From Hamiltosporidium tvaerminnensis (lineage: Eukaryota > Microsporidia > Dubosqiidae): a stretch of 64,000 nucleotides of DNA. How positions within the stretch are numbered: the stretch's first letter is position 1; each line of letters starts with the position of its first letter. The DNA lies in contig CM061252.1 in NCBI GenBank assembly GCA_022605425.2, positions 806,001-870,000 on the forward strand, in the 5' to 3' direction. A model generated the notes under the pieces. The model saw only the letters and a list, made by a program, of their open reading frames with translations. It searched no databases and was not told the DNA's origin. This document shows, in pieces, positions 8,561 to 21,527 of this stretch. Position numbers and translations under genes: made by a program.

Positions 8561-9780
8561 CATTGGTAAACAAAATCTAATATAAAATTATGACTAAGAT
8601 TTTTAATTAAAATTTATTTTAAGCTAAGATCTTTAATAAAGCTTTTCAGAAAAAATATTATCTAAAACAAATATAGAATAAATTTAAGACATTTTTAAAC
8701 ATCCAAGGCTAGAATCTAGATTTAAGTCATTGATTTGGTTCTATTTTTATATTTTAGTTTTTATTGTAGAAAGTTTTAACATATTAAATCGTGCTCTAAT
8801 AAATTATAAATAAAAAAAATCTATTTTCTCTGTTTTTTAGATTTTGAGACTTGGACTCAATTAAAGTATATACTGGTTGCGTTGATTCCTTTCTTCTAAC
8901 TTCCTTAATAATACCTAAAACATTTTTATGAAACGACATATTGCTCTGAAACCTACATATTTTTATGTTTATACATTATAAATGAAATAATATGTTCTTG
9001 TTTATCTGTCTATCAATGCCAAATCAGGCAATTTCAATCATATCATGGTGTAACTAAGTAATATACAAACCAAATATTTTAGCTTGGTGATGCTTATTAC
9101 TAATAAGAGGTATAAGAAGTTTCAGTAGAATGTAAACCGACTTCATTATCTAAAATTAATTTTAAATGTTTCATCAAATTCATCTCCGTTGTATGAAGCT
9201 TTAAGCTTTAATGATAAGTTTTTAAAAAAAGATTTTTGTTCTAAATAGAAAGAGACAAGATTGAATATTAAACCAAACATATTTCAGTCTTATATATTTT
9301 TTATAATAAAATATGAATATTTGATAGTCAAATATTTAAAAATCATTAAAAAACATTAAAATACTCAAAAGATTTTGAATAAACTGACAATCAAATATAT
9401 AAAAAAATCTGAAATTTTTGAAGACAAAAAAATCATCTCGGTGCTTTTCGATACGAAAATCAAACATATATTGAGATATGTAGATTAAAAAATGCAATAT
9501 TTAAAAAAAATAATTTAAAAGTTATCCAAATAACATGATTAACATAAAATATTTATTTTATATTGTCAAGCCATATATAGAAAAAAAGTTTGGACACGAT
9601 CAATTAGATCGCATATTCAGATTAAAAGAATTCTAAATACTGAATTATTTAAATATTATAAGCGTTGGTTTTACTGATCGATAAAATTTATTTGAATCTA
9701 AAACCTGAATTTTTTAAACGTACCATTAATGCATAAACGAATTTTTTTGGAAAAAATATATTGATCAGTAAAAATATATA
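8561..9780. other. AT-rich DNA, nothing recognised
   Basis: No gene, RNA or clear repeat is visible. Stops are frequent in all frames. Confidence 0.5.
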
Positions 9781-9783
9781 CCC
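9781..9783 (+). promoter_or_regulatory. CCC directly abutting ATG
   Basis: AATATATACCC runs directly into the ATG at 9784. This is the same start-proximal motif seen at the genes at 393, 4915 and 19118. Confidence 0.55.
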
Positions 9784-11835
9784 ATGCATATTTTCGTTTT
9801 TTTGTACCACATATACATCTTTCTTGCTGAAATTAAAACGTCTCCAACTCGGAAAAAAGCGAGAACAGACGCTACTGAAGATGTCTCATGTGATAGTTCT
9901 GAACATGGTATTACAACAGAAAATTTTCATTGTTGTGGTTTCGAAAAAAAATTTTCTTCTGGAAGTGAACATACAGAATTAAATAAACGGAAGAAAGAAA
10001 CAGAAAAATTACTTTTTGAAGGAGAAGGAAGCGAAACATCTACTAATATTATAGATCATGATATTTTAAGAAATCGATTAATAAGTCTATCAGACAATAG
10101 TATGACAAGTGATAAACCAGAACCGAAAAACCCGTTGTCTCATTGTAAAGAAGAAAGTTTATTGACAATGGGTTATCCAGAACAGTCTTCTAAAGATCAT
10201 TCTACTCCCCCACACACCAAATTGCCATCTTTTCAAACAGTCTGTCCACAAAAGTTTTATAATCAACAACCTATAAAACCATATTTAGATGAATTAATAC
10301 CTCAAGAAGTAGTATTGCAGTTGCATGAAATTCCAAATAAAATTCCACCAGGGCTTGAAAATCTAGCAAATGATTCCACAAAAGACGAATGTTTTTATGA
10401 GAAGTTTAGTTATACCAATACAACCGACCCATACCCTTCTTATGTGAATAGAGAAAATCAGAATTCCGAGATTCCTACGAATTTGCGATTGCAACAAGAA
10501 AATACAGTAGCAAATAATCAGAAAATTTCGGCTGTAGAATTACTCAATCAAAACAAAACAAAAAAACATAAAATTAAATATAAATCTAAGAGTATCAAAT
10601 CTATAACGAAGTTATATTCAGATATAACAAGATGGAAATGTACTTCGGATGATTTGGAAGAATCAGTTTTAGTTTTACAGCAGGGACACGGGGCTGAATT
10701 TGAAGAGCAAGCTGTTTTGCCCAATTTTAAATCACATGAGCCAGTAATTTTATCATATCTTAAAAATAAGAATTCAAATTTCTATTCCAATGCCTTCATA
10801 AAAGAAAATGACTTCGAAGTGTTCTCAAAAAATTGTAAAATTATTGTAAAGTTCGAGAAGGATTCATATTTGAACTCAAGTACATCTGAAATAATGCAAA
10901 ATATACCAGACTATGACCTAAGTAAGTATTCAAAGGAACTTCAAAGTATACAAATACATATTTTTGTTCCAGAATTAAATTATATTCTGGAACTATTTAG
11001 AAATAATAATATTGAATCAATTCTAAGAGGACATGTTTTATTAGTGCATTATCAATATGAAATCATTAGGCTATTAAAGAATTTAATATTTGAAAAAAAT
11101 GAAGAAATCTATAAAAGACCTACTAATGAATTTGAAAGAAAAATATTGTTTAGTAAAAATAAGACAAAAACAAATTTAATGCACCAAAGAATATTCTTTC
11201 TCAGAATATTGATTTCAGATTTATTTAGTTCTTTTCGATTTGATACTAAAAAGATTGAAATATACAGAATTTTAAATTTAATACATCATTGTTCGGTATT
11301 TTACGGTGCTACACAGTCATATTTTAAAAAAACTTGTTTTAATCTACAAGTACGGTTTATATTTAGATTTATATTTGATTCTGGAATAAGTTTGGATAAC
11401 TATGAAAATGATTTTATGGAAGTTATTAAAGCAGAAGATCAAAATCAAAATATATTTTTGCAACTTCAGAATCGGTTTTTAGTACTATTTAATGATTATT
11501 TTTGTAACGCTATTTATATTGACAAGGTTTTAAATATTATTGACACATATACGAGTTATATTAGTTGGAAAAATAAAGAATTTAAAATAGTAAAAAAAAT
11601 CAAAGAACTAAAAAGCACTATATCTAACATAAAGACGACTGAATGTACGGATTCAAATAAAATTGAGCTTACAAAAATATTCCTAGAATTAGAATATAGA
11701 ATAAGTCACATAGAGATTAAAGTTTTATCGATTTCAATTTTTTGGATACCTTCTTATGACAAAGATGGTTATGAAATGGCTCTCATTAAAATAAAAAAAG
11801 TTTTTGAAAAAATTATAATCGCTAGCAATAAATAA
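9784..11835 (+). CDS. Lineage-specific secreted protein, open member of a three-copy family
   Basis: This 683-residue protein matches no family I know. It starts with a hydrophobic stretch (about residues 2-15, ending LAEIK) that looks like a signal peptide. About 280 residues of hydrophilic, Ser/Thr/Asn-rich sequence follow. The C-terminal ~380 residues form a helical domain shared with the reading frames at 26330-28247 and 45767-47557. Shared blocks are VPELNYILELF, GHVLLVHYQYEI, MHQRIFFLRILISDLF, VRFIFRFIFD and IFLELEYRIS. It is the only one of the three that is open throughout, and CCC abuts its ATG. The family is probably exported to the host or parasite surface; that is inference from the signal peptide alone. 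A second reading frame overlapping its first 220 bases is a shadow. Confidence 0.8.
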   Translation: MHIFVFLYHIYIFLAEIKTSPTRKKARTDATEDVSCDSSEHGITTENFHCCGFEKKFSSGSEHTELNKRKKETEKLLFEGEGSETSTNIIDHDILRNRLISLSDNSMTSDKPEPKNPLSHCKEESLLTMGYPEQSSKDHSTPPHTKLPSFQTVCPQKFYNQQPIKPYLDELIPQEVVLQLHEIPNKIPPGLENLANDSTKDECFYEKFSYTNTTDPYPSYVNRENQNSEIPTNLRLQQENTVANNQKISAVELLNQNKTKKHKIKYKSKSIKSITKLYSDITRWKCTSDDLEESVLVLQQGHGAEFEEQAVLPNFKSHEPVILSYLKNKNSNFYSNAFIKENDFEVFSKNCKIIVKFEKDSYLNSSTSEIMQNIPDYDLSKYSKELQSIQIHIFVPELNYILELFRNNNIESILRGHVLLVHYQYEIIRLLKNLIFEKNEEIYKRPTNEFERKILFSKNKTKTNLMHQRIFFLRILISDLFSSFRFDTKKIEIYRILNLIHHCSVFYGATQSYFKKTCFNLQVRFIFRFIFDSGISLDNYENDFMEVIKAEDQNQNIFLQLQNRFLVLFNDYFCNAIYIDKVLNIIDTYTSYISWKNKEFKIVKKIKELKSTISNIKTTECTDSNKIELTKIFLELEYRISHIEIKVLSISIFWIPSYDKDGYEMALIKIKKVFEKIIIASNK

Positions 11836-12468
11836 AAAAAATTTAAGCCTTGTTTTTTCTTAATTTTTTTTTGGTATTTTGTACTTCTATTTTTTCGTAA
11901 GCCGCGTAGTTATTTTGCTATTTGTTTCCAAATTAATCTCGTTTTATTCTTCCTTTGGTTTATGCAGCTCCGAACCCCATCAAAATATTAAATTCTAATA
12001 GTATTGCTACGCATGAAAATATATTTTCTTCTTTAAATTTTTTCTAGCAACGGATCCTATTATGTAATCTGAACGGCTGTCCTTTAAATATTCTTGATTC
12101 GATATTTGAATCATTTAGTTAAACAAAAGATAATTATTGGGATGGTCACCTTCCACTAAAAAGTACTATTGGTTTTAGTATAATTACACGAAAGAATATT
12201 ATTGAAAATTTACACACTAAATAAAATTTAGTGTGTAAATTTTAAATAATTTTTATGCTATAGGCACTAATATATTAAATACGTCAGAGTATTGACAATA
12301 TTTCAAAAACCACTGTATTATTTAGTCTCAAAAAAAAAAAGAAATATTTTTCAAATAACTTAAAAGTTCTTTTTGTTTTGTTTTACCTGGAATTAAAATA
12401 TTAATCGAATATTACCACAAGAGAAATATACAAATATTTTCTGTTAAATAATTTATATTTTTGAAGAT
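11836..12468. other. 3' flank, nothing coding recognised
   Basis: Apart from the hairpin at 12205-12243, I see no gene or repeat. Confidence 0.45.
12205..12243. repeat. Perfect 18-bp inverted repeat with 3-nt loop
   Basis: The left arm AAAATTTACACACTAAAT (12205-12222) and the right arm ATTTAGTGTGTAAATTTT (12226-12243) are exact reverse complements around AAA. It lies 370 bp past the stop of the secreted-protein gene and about 225 bp before the dead retrotransposon copy. Its role is unknown; it could form a hairpin in RNA or a cruciform in DNA. Confidence 0.85.
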
Positions 12469-15400
12469 ATCGTAGAAAGAAAAAAAATTGACAACAAAAA
12501 TATAAAAAGGAAAATTTAAGGCTGTACAAACTCGAAAATTCGTTTAGAAAAAATTAAAGGTTTAGGATTTAGATATAGTAACCACATCCGAAAGGTTTCC
12601 ACTGCAACCAGCCATCCATATCAGTACCAACTTAACATCAAAAAATACTTGCTAAGCTACTGCGATCTGCTCGCTTGAAAAAAACACTCGACCTCCTGTT
12701 TCGATTCGTCCGCTTATAGACCAGCCCATACCATGATAGCCCAAATACTACTGCTATTTTAAAGAAAACCGATTTAGAGTATTATATTATATAATTGACT
12801 TTGCCACAGCCATAGAGCAAAAATCGCCTAGATATGCGATACTAGCTGTGCAAAAGAGATTTGAGAGAATGCCCAGAAATATACGATCCGTAATTCTTAG
12901 GTACTATATTAGGAAATTCTGCCGTTTTGTTAAAATCAAAGTTTTTTTTAAATTCGCACAGAATGAGGCAAAAACAAAAATAAGGCAAGAAGAGCATGAA
13001 GAACAAAGTATAATCGCCACCTGTCTCACCGAACCTTGTATATCAACTGACACAGAACTCTATATTAAGATCAGAGAGATGGTTTGTGTACAGTCACGAA
13101 AAAATCTTAAGAAGACAGAAGATTTCGTGGTTCAGGCTGGAAAATAACCAAGGAATTGGTTAAAAGGTAAAGTTTTAAGCATCATTGATCGCATCACAAG
13201 TAAATATGCCGAATATCACTTGTCTAAAACTTTTACTAATGTGGTTCGAATATTTCAGGCGATCCAGGTATATGGTTTCATCAAAACCCCAGGCAAAAGC
13301 GAGATTTGATTTAATGAATAACAAAAAAAATATATTTTTCAGCTATTACGTTTAAAGATCTTCTCAAGACAACTCGAGAACAAAAAAAAACTTTCTGCTT
13401 TAGCCACGGAAGGAACAAGAAAATCTTTCGAGCGGTTTATTCGACCTTGAGTGATTAACTGATCTTTCCAGGGCTTTAGTCAAAAAACAGATAGCTTTAT
13501 ATATTTTTGGGGAAAAAACATATAATGAAGAAGAGTAAAAACTAATTTCGTAAAGATCATCGTATGTTAGAGTATTTCCGAGTTCGATTTTATCGAGGAT
13601 TGACTAAGCGTGTATAACCTAAGCCTTCTTATAAAATTTCAAAAATTTTAAAAAAGTTATCTACAGTTTGCATATAAAGATGAAGTAATATTGTAGAATA
13701 GTACTTTTTTACATATCCTGTCAAATACTCATTAGACTATGTTTTCGTCGCTTAATTTTTTTTTAGATATTTCCAATTTTATGCCCAACGGAAATGCTGC
13801 TAGAATTGATATTATTTACACTTTCTACATCAAGAAACTTACGAGTCTTCATAAATATCTTTATGGTATTGTAAAAGTCATTTGTTTAGAAAGAACGTCC
13901 AAAGTCGACTAGTATTATGAAAACTCAATTATCAAAAACCTAAATGTAAACCAAGACCTGCTATGTTTGCCGGTGATTTACCTTTTTGTCGAGTTTATAC
14001 AAGCGGCAAAAAAATTTGGTACGAAGTTTTACAGCAGAAGAAAAAATACGAGGACTAATCCAGATAAGTAGTCGGGAGCAGTTAGAAAAGTGCATCGAGC
14101 CCGGAAGGGCTATGTCTATATGGCCTCCAATAAATAATATAGACACATTTTTAGGGAAAAACTTTATATAGAAAGCTTATTATTTAATAGATCCTGCATA
14201 TTTGACTCGATGCAATGCAAACTCAATTTAACAAACGGAATTCTATATTTATAAAGAAAATTATAACAAAATGTACAATCTAGCTTTCGGGATGGTCTCA
14301 AAAATTTATACACTAAAAATTGACAGAGCGATTGATTATGCAGAACCATAGTCTATCACTGTTAATGTTTGTTTTATTTATTGATCTAGTAAACAGAAAA
14401 CTTAATAAGAAATACTCAAAAGTGACAATACAAACAAGGGTTGTCTCTTACTCTACTACTATCTCTTATTCTAAAAGATATAATGTAACTTGCTAAAGAT
14501 AGAAAACATTCAAACAGATGACTGAAAAAGTAAAAAAGTATAAAGTCAACATAGAATTGGATATCTACAATGAGATCACTCAAAAACGATCTTGAGTGTG
14601 AATATACGGTTTCTCTTCTTGGAAAAATAGGTTTTTGAAAATACCTTGGAATAGAAAAAAGGCAGAGAAATCGCAGAACGTAATTCATTTAATGAAGACA
14701 GGCAAAACTTATAGCCCGAGTAGAGCCTTTCAGATCAACGAAATTAAAAATAAGAAATCTATTTCAAGCCATTGACCAATATTTATTTATTTACTGAACT
14801 ATTATATAGGTGCATATGAGTGAAACCACCAGACTTTTCAAAGTTAAATGCATACAGTACTTGTGGTCTTGGTAAAGAATAATATACAGCTCAAGCCATA
14901 GTATTAAGAACATTCATAACACCATTGTAAATAACCTAGAAGTATTTTACGTAGTGCTAAGTTCAAATGCCAACATATGCTTTTGCAACTCGTGGATTGC
15001 CTTGGAAAACCTAGAGATACATCTACGAAAAGAACAGCATTTCTAACGTTAGGAACAATAATAAAACCCACTTTGACCATTAAAATGCTTTTTAAAAGTA
15101 GAATACGGGTGAAAGAGAAAGTCACAACGAAGAAATCAGAAGAAGATCTACTGGCTAACTTATATACGAAATCAAAAACGAAAACCAAATTCAAGGTTAT
15201 AGCATATGGAAATAACAAGCTGGTGATTTACAATGACTCCTCGAAATTTGCGAGAAAAGGAAGATTAATACCACGGGAAGAAGCCGTGTTCTGCTATATA
15301 TAGAATAGAAATCTATTCTAGGGAGCAAAGGTGTTAATCAACACTGCAAAACCTTTAGAAAAACAGTATTCTATTTAGAAACGACATATAAAAAAATTCT

Positions 15401-16195
15401 TCGCCATGACTATGCCCGACGAAATAAGAAGATCGTACGATGCAGACAGTTAATCCCACTATTTTGATATCGTTTTTAATCTCTTAACTTATTTAAGCCA
15501 CCCATTCAAAAATTTTTTAATAACGAGTGTTCAGATTTAAGAATCAAATTTAGAATTAAACTTATTTGGAAATTCGAAATAATAGACTTTACATATTTTT
15601 TCTAGATAAGAAAAAAGATTGAATAACACGCATTAGAAGTTGAATTGCTTCCTGAGACTAACTTAAAATATTTTAAGCAGAGAAGCTTAAAAGGTATGAC
15701 TTGTTATAAATTAAGTTAGGTCTAATGTATAAAGGCAGTGTGGAAATAATTCCATATATGATGAACTAGGGCGGTATTGTGACAAAATTAATACGATGTA
15801 TCTTAGAAGATTAGAAATATTCATGAATGTAGAAAAATATATATAATCCACACCACACAAGAAGAAGTCGAAATAAGTTCCTTTGATCGACGAAGAGAGC
15901 TTGAGTGAGGACTAAATGCCAACGAGCTAGGATAAAGCATTATTAGGTGTTATTTTGGAACATGAGATACACATGCAACCAATATTAGTACATTAAAAGT
16001 TAAAACAAGTAAGATGGTATTAAGCAAGTAAATATAAAAAATAGTTTACCTCTTATTATAGATGACGTAATCACCGTGAGGGAACCTGAAATAATGTAAA
16101 TTAAGAATCTGATTCGACAGAATTTAGGTGAAGCAATCATTTGAAAAGGAGGAAAATTTCTAATTCGGTTTTTAGTCAAATTAATAAATTTTTGA
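12469..16195 (+). pseudogene. Full-length dead copy of the R4/Dong-like retrotransposon
   Basis: This segment is colinear with the intact element at 51333-55158 but on the other strand and full of stops and indels. At the 5' end CGTAGAAAGAAAA and AAGGCTG match the intact start. KRFERMPRN (12848 on), LHKYLYGIVKVICLE (near 13850), SLYKR with EEKIRGL (13990-14070), LLQLVDCL and REEAVFCYI (14977-15303), and a DRRRELE-like block (near 15890) follow in order. The length, about 3.7 kb, equals the intact element. The remaining open pieces at 12848-13147, 13986-14171 and 14977-15303 are fragments of this one gene, not separate genes. Confidence 0.88.
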
Positions 16196-17410
16196 AGGAT
16201 TTAAAAATTTGATATAAAACCGAAAAAGTATATTCGAAGTTCTAGAAAAAGCATAAAAAGACCCAAATAAGATTTGTAAGCCAGAAATACTTAGAAAACA
16301 TATAAGGGTTTCCACACTTAAAATATGTTACTCTTTCAAAAAAATCAATCACCACCAAGAAAAAAACACATATTATACTTTATAAATCAGAATATTATCT
16401 TAAAAGAAAATAGATTTTTAAAATGTAAAAACATCATAAAATTATCCAAATTTCTAATGTTTAGTAATATAATTTTTACATGATTTTTACCGTTTATTAA
16501 TTTTTTTAATGGTTTTTTGTACTTTTTAGCAAATAGTATACTATCGATTTTAACCTAACTAACATTATCCTATCTAAAATTAATAAAAACTTACAATAAA
16601 TTTATATAAGAATAAAAAAGAAACTATAAAAAAAACAAGATTGAAAAGTAAATAGAAGTAAAGGAATAATAAATCCTGAAAATCAAATCCCTTCTAAATT
16701 TGTATTATCAACGTTGATTTTTTTTATAGTAATATAAAAAATCAAAAATATTTGGGAAATTATATATATGAGCTAATTTCAATAAGTATTAATATCATAT
16801 ATACTATACCGGTTGTAATTATTAAAGATATACTTTACAAATTATTACAAAATTTTTAAAATAAAAAAACTATAAAAAAACGAATACTAAATAGTTCTAT
16901 TTATTCTGAACATTATAAACATAAATTGATGACTTTTAAAATGTGTTTAATTCTTGAAATACTACTATTTAATAAGAACATGGATTTACAAACAAAGACA
17001 TTTCATATTGAGTTAAAATTCTAAAGAAGGAACTAAGTATTGATAAAAATTCTAATATTTTTTAAATATAAATATTTTAATAAACTTTGAATATTTTATT
17101 AAATAAAAAATTGCAGATGTATTTTGGTGTAATCAACAATGCCGAACACTTACTATTAGAAAGTTTAAAATCACAAGCAACTGATATCGAAAAGCAAAAA
17201 TAATTTAATATTTAAAACAATTTAGAAATATATTTTTTGAGGTAAAAATAACACTTAAGTAAACAATTTATTAATTCCTTATACATTGTAAGTTATGTAA
17301 ATATATTTTTTACCTTATAAATTAGAATTTATTAAAGAGAATTTCGAAGTTTTTATTTTAAAATCGCAATAATGCAAGAAATGAAAAAAATTCAAATAAA
17401 AAATCTTTAT
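16196..17410. other. AT-rich DNA, nothing recognised
   Basis: Long A and T runs with no protein-like frame longer than about 30 codons. Confidence 0.45.
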
Positions 17411-19118
17411 TTACCTTTTTTTGTAAATATACCAATATACGCCCAAAAGAACACCACCAATAAAAACGATTGGTATTAAAACAAACAGCAAAAAATCTTT
17501 AATACCGAATTCTTTCGACTCATTCTTGTTATCAGAAGTTGGGGCTTTGGTTACCGGAATTATAAAAATATTTTTTCTCTCTTCAGGGCTAAGCCTTGAA
17601 AATTCTTGTTTAAAAACATAAAAAAAGATATTTTCTTCATTATCAAAAAGACTCTTCTTGAATTTTTGTTTGTTTTCGTTGCAATATATTTTGTATCGTT
17701 TGTTATAATTATCTTTCCAACTGGAATTAGTAAATAACTCTACAGAAATAAAAGTTTTCAATATACTGGATGTTTGAGGTAATAAACAACAATTTAAATT
17801 ATTTAAAGCCAGGTTTTTATCGTATTCTATGTGCTGTTCATCAAGATACTTTTTTATGAATCCTAAAAATTTGGCTTTATGTGTATTTATAGCAGAAGCA
17901 TTTTTATTTTCATTTTCAAATTCTATCTTCAAAACATCTGCAAGAAATAAAATTTCAATAATGCTTCGGAGCTTTTTAAGTTTGCATGTAACTATTGTTT
18001 CAAAACAAAACGCCTTCAAACAAAGTACTACTGATATATATTCATGGTATTCTGTTTTAGAGATGTTTTTCAAAAAAACGTATAAAGCATTTATATAGTT
18101 AATCTCTTTTCTTTCTACAATATATTCAATAAATTTTAAAGAGCTGTTTGAATCCCCTGCTTCGATATTAGATAGATCTTCCTTGCCACTGAATTTGTAT
18201 ATTTCTTTAAAATCGTCTTTCACTTTTAAAATTTTTCTGAAAATCGGCTCAGAAATATATTCGGTGAGTTTTTTTATAAGATTCTAACCCTATATTCTTA
18301 AAAGATTTATGTATATATGAGATAGCTGGCATAAAAATTTTATAAATGTCATATGCAGTGGTTATCTCTTTTTTGATTAAAGATTCCGGTGTAAAGATTT
18401 CATTTTTTTTGCCCAAAAGAAACATACACTTTAGACCTAAGAAAAAACTGAAATGATGTTCATGCGTTGCATAAACTAGAAAACTGTCAAATACAAAAGA
18501 ATCTAATCCATCGGTTTTTTTTTCCAAAACAATATTCTCTAGCACAGCTATATCTATTTTATTATTTCGGTTTGAGCTATTTTCGATATTTGTACATATT
18601 TCAGGGTATATTCTTTTTAATGAATCATAATGCTGTTTCCACCACTCATCGTCATCACAAGTGTCTTCTTGTAATCTAAATGTTATGAGTTTTACTGAAA
18701 TATCTTTAATATTCGATATCATGTCTTTATCTTTTTTGCAAAATTCAAAAAATTTCTTAAAAGTAATCAGATTAAACAAAAATTCTGGTCTATATCTTTT
18801 TATATCAACTTCAGTATTACGATATGCAAAGTAACAAATCCAAGTTGTAATATAAGCTAAGAATGTATCTGTTTCATTGTTTGTATATTCTTGTATTTTT
18901 TTATAATAAAAGCTTGTGATTTTAATCATTTCTTCTTTCCTTTCGTCTTCAATGTCGAGTCCTAACTTATCAAAACATTTTTTCACTTGATCATCGGCTC
19001 CGATTTCATAAGATATTTCCAAATAATTGTTATCTATAGCTAGTGAATCTGCTAAAATATCTGTATATTTAAATTCCGATGCACATATTATTTTACAAAT
19101 AAAAATAAAAAAATTCAT
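17411..19118 (-). CDS. Signal-peptide protein with C-terminal membrane anchor, split by one frameshift
   Basis: Two minus-strand frames, 19118-18249 (289 aa) and 18223-17411 (270 aa), read as one protein of about 570 residues. The first ends at TGA shortly after an A7 run (18269-18275 on the + strand as T7). If one A is dropped, the reading continues without a stop from ESYKK straight into the second frame, whose own apparent start is only a GTG. The N-terminus (MNFFIFICKIICAS) is a short signal peptide. Near the C-terminus a long hydrophobic helix (FLLFVLIPIVFIGGVLLG) is followed by YWYIYKKR, suggesting a type I membrane protein with a tiny basic tail. CCCC abuts the ATG at 19118. I recognise no domain. 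A sequencing or assembly indel in the homopolymer, a real mutation and slippage are all possible. Confidence 0.75.
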
Positions 19119-19122
19119 GGGG
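19119..19122 (-). promoter_or_regulatory. CCCC directly abutting ATG (minus strand)
   Basis: Read on the minus strand, ATATTATATCCCC runs into the ATG at 19118. This gives the clearest TATA-like plus CCCC arrangement in the window. Confidence 0.6.
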
Positions 19123-20493
19123 ATATAATATTTTCAACTTATATATTTGATAATTTGTCTAAAAATAGTAAATTTTTTTTTCAAATAATTAACTAAAAAT
19201 AGAATAACATTTTTTTTTCAAACAATTTTCGTCTTTCTATTGGTCTTTTATAAAATTTTGATCAACTAAAGTTTTTTGGTAAATTTGTAATCTGATTTAT
19301 CATCTCATTTGATCAATAAAAATATTGTAACAAATTATCATGGTTTTATTTGTTCAAACAAACAGTATTAAACATACAAATATCTTTTCATCGTAAAATT
19401 TTTAGAAATTATTTAATCATAAAAATATAAAATAGAAAGTTTTTTTTGGTAGTTTTATAAACGAAGGATAGTTTTTCCTGGTTTAGTTAAAACTTTCAAA
19501 TCTTTGATTTTATACAAATATTTGTAATTTTAAAAAATGAAACTTACAGCTTTATTTAAAAAATTATTTCTTGTGAACTCAAAAATTATACGAACAACTA
19601 TAAAAATAAATTAGAAAAAAAAATTTATGATTGTTTCAACGGATTCAAAATCTCTTGATTTAGCTTATATAATTGCAATATCATGATTTATTTAGAGCTG
19701 ATAATTAAATTATTGAATCAAATGATTAATCATTTTATAATTTAACAAAAATATAATTTTTTTATTTAAAAGGGGGTAATCAATATTTTATTTGGTTAAT
19801 TTTACTTTTTTTTTATTGGATCTTAAATGTAGAAAAATATTTTCTGATTAATTTGATAAATATGTATATTTAAATATAGATTGAAATTATTCAATATTTT
19901 TTTTCTTGTATTATGGCTTTTCATAAGACGTAAACGATTTTATTCTTACTAAGAAAATATATCATCAAAAAAAACACATTTTTTAATCAAAAAGATATTT
20001 TTTGTAATAAATTATTTTACCATAAAATAACAAAATATGAAACATTTTTTTAATAATTTCTTGTTATATTTGGTATTAAAATATGGTTTAAATATAAAAC
20101 TAAAATGATCTTTTATTTTTGTTTAATTTAGTCCAAAATATGAACATAAAGCCAAAATAGCAACAAACAAGTCTCAATCGTACATAATAGGCGTGATATA
20201 TCTAGAGATTGAATTATTTTGCATATTTACGTAAGAAGTATTAGAATGCAATTAAAAAATCAAAAAGTATAGAAATATTCGAAAGTTAACCAACATACTT
20301 ATGATAAGTTTTTAAAAAATAAGTTAAATTAATTTAAAAATAGAAAATTCTATTATTTTCTTATTTGTAAATTTATCGAATGTTTTTCCGGTGTAATTAC
20401 CATTTCGATGCTATTTTTTAATATTTTTTACAAGAAACTTTCCATAGCATAACATATATCGTAGAGTAAATAATACTTTCTATTTTAATGTAA
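19123..20493. other. AT-rich DNA, nothing recognised
   Basis: No gene or clear repeat is visible; stops are dense on both strands. Confidence 0.4.
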
Positions 20494-20880
20494 TCAGAAT
20501 TTCGTTTTTCGCATTCTTCGGAATCTTTCGACGCAGATTTCGTTTATTTTAAACAAAAGGTCATTGTATTTATTACTTTGATTGTTGTAAAACGTTTCAT
20601 ATGTTGAACCGCAGGATGTCAAAAAAATACTTGATTTTTAATTCAGAAGTTTTCTTGCAAAAAAATATCTCAATATTATTTAGTTATATCTGTTTTGCTC
20701 GTACTTAAACCAGGAAAAAAATTGATAATAGTTTCTGGATTTGATATTATTTACTGGAGTTTCAGAAAGTGTTCTTTTCATAAGCAATTGTCGATTCAAC
20801 TGTTATATTTTTAAAAAGGAATAAAACAGAATATTATGCTCCAGTTCGAATAAACTTTTTTCACGGTTCAATAGATCTTT
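20494..20880 (-). pseudogene. Decayed protein-coding relic, unidentified
   Basis: The minus strand holds about 107 codons in a single frame interrupted only by two TAA codons. The composition is protein-like: Cys, Trp, Arg and Glu are present, and there are segments such as KRTLSETPVNNIKSRNYY and SSIFLTSCGSTYETFYNN and a basic CVERFRRMRKTKF end. A further 30 open codons precede it in another frame (LFELEHNILFYSFLK). This is far from what random AT-rich DNA gives, so a broken gene is likely. I cannot name the family. Confidence 0.5.
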
Positions 20881-21527
20881 ACAACAATTTCTCGTTGCTT
20901 TAACATTAGTTATATACTACATATTTAAACATATTTGATTAATTCTTAAGTACTTTCTAGTCTTAAATATTTCAGTTTTATACATTAAAACAAACCTTCT
21001 TATTAAATTTCTATCTGAGAAAATATTAAAAAAATATTTGATCATTGCTGACATAAATTTGAATTTAGAGGCTATAAATCAAGAAAATGGATAATCTAGA
21101 AAGGATCTACTTATCAAACAGATACAGAAATTCCGAAATCTCGAATCTGAAAAAAAATAAGAAATATTAAAATTTAATAAGAATATAACAAAGTAAAATT
21201 CCAAGACGAATCAATTAAAAATGATCGAAAATCTAGATCAAAGAAATGATAGTTAATACCAGCCCAACCCGAATCTTTTTCGTTCTGTACATTCTCTTGA
21301 AAATTTTCTTAAATGAAAGTTCGAATGATAACAATAGAATTTTTAGTGATTCATTGGAATAAAAAGAATGCCAAGGCTTCTGGTTATTAATGAAGGAGCA
21401 CAAAAACATTCTATTATTTATTAAAATATGAATTAAGTAAAAATCGAAATCGATGAGAAACGAATCCTATTATTTATAAGACCAAATTTTTGTTCAGAAA
21501 CCAAAAAAACTTATATATTACGGCCTT

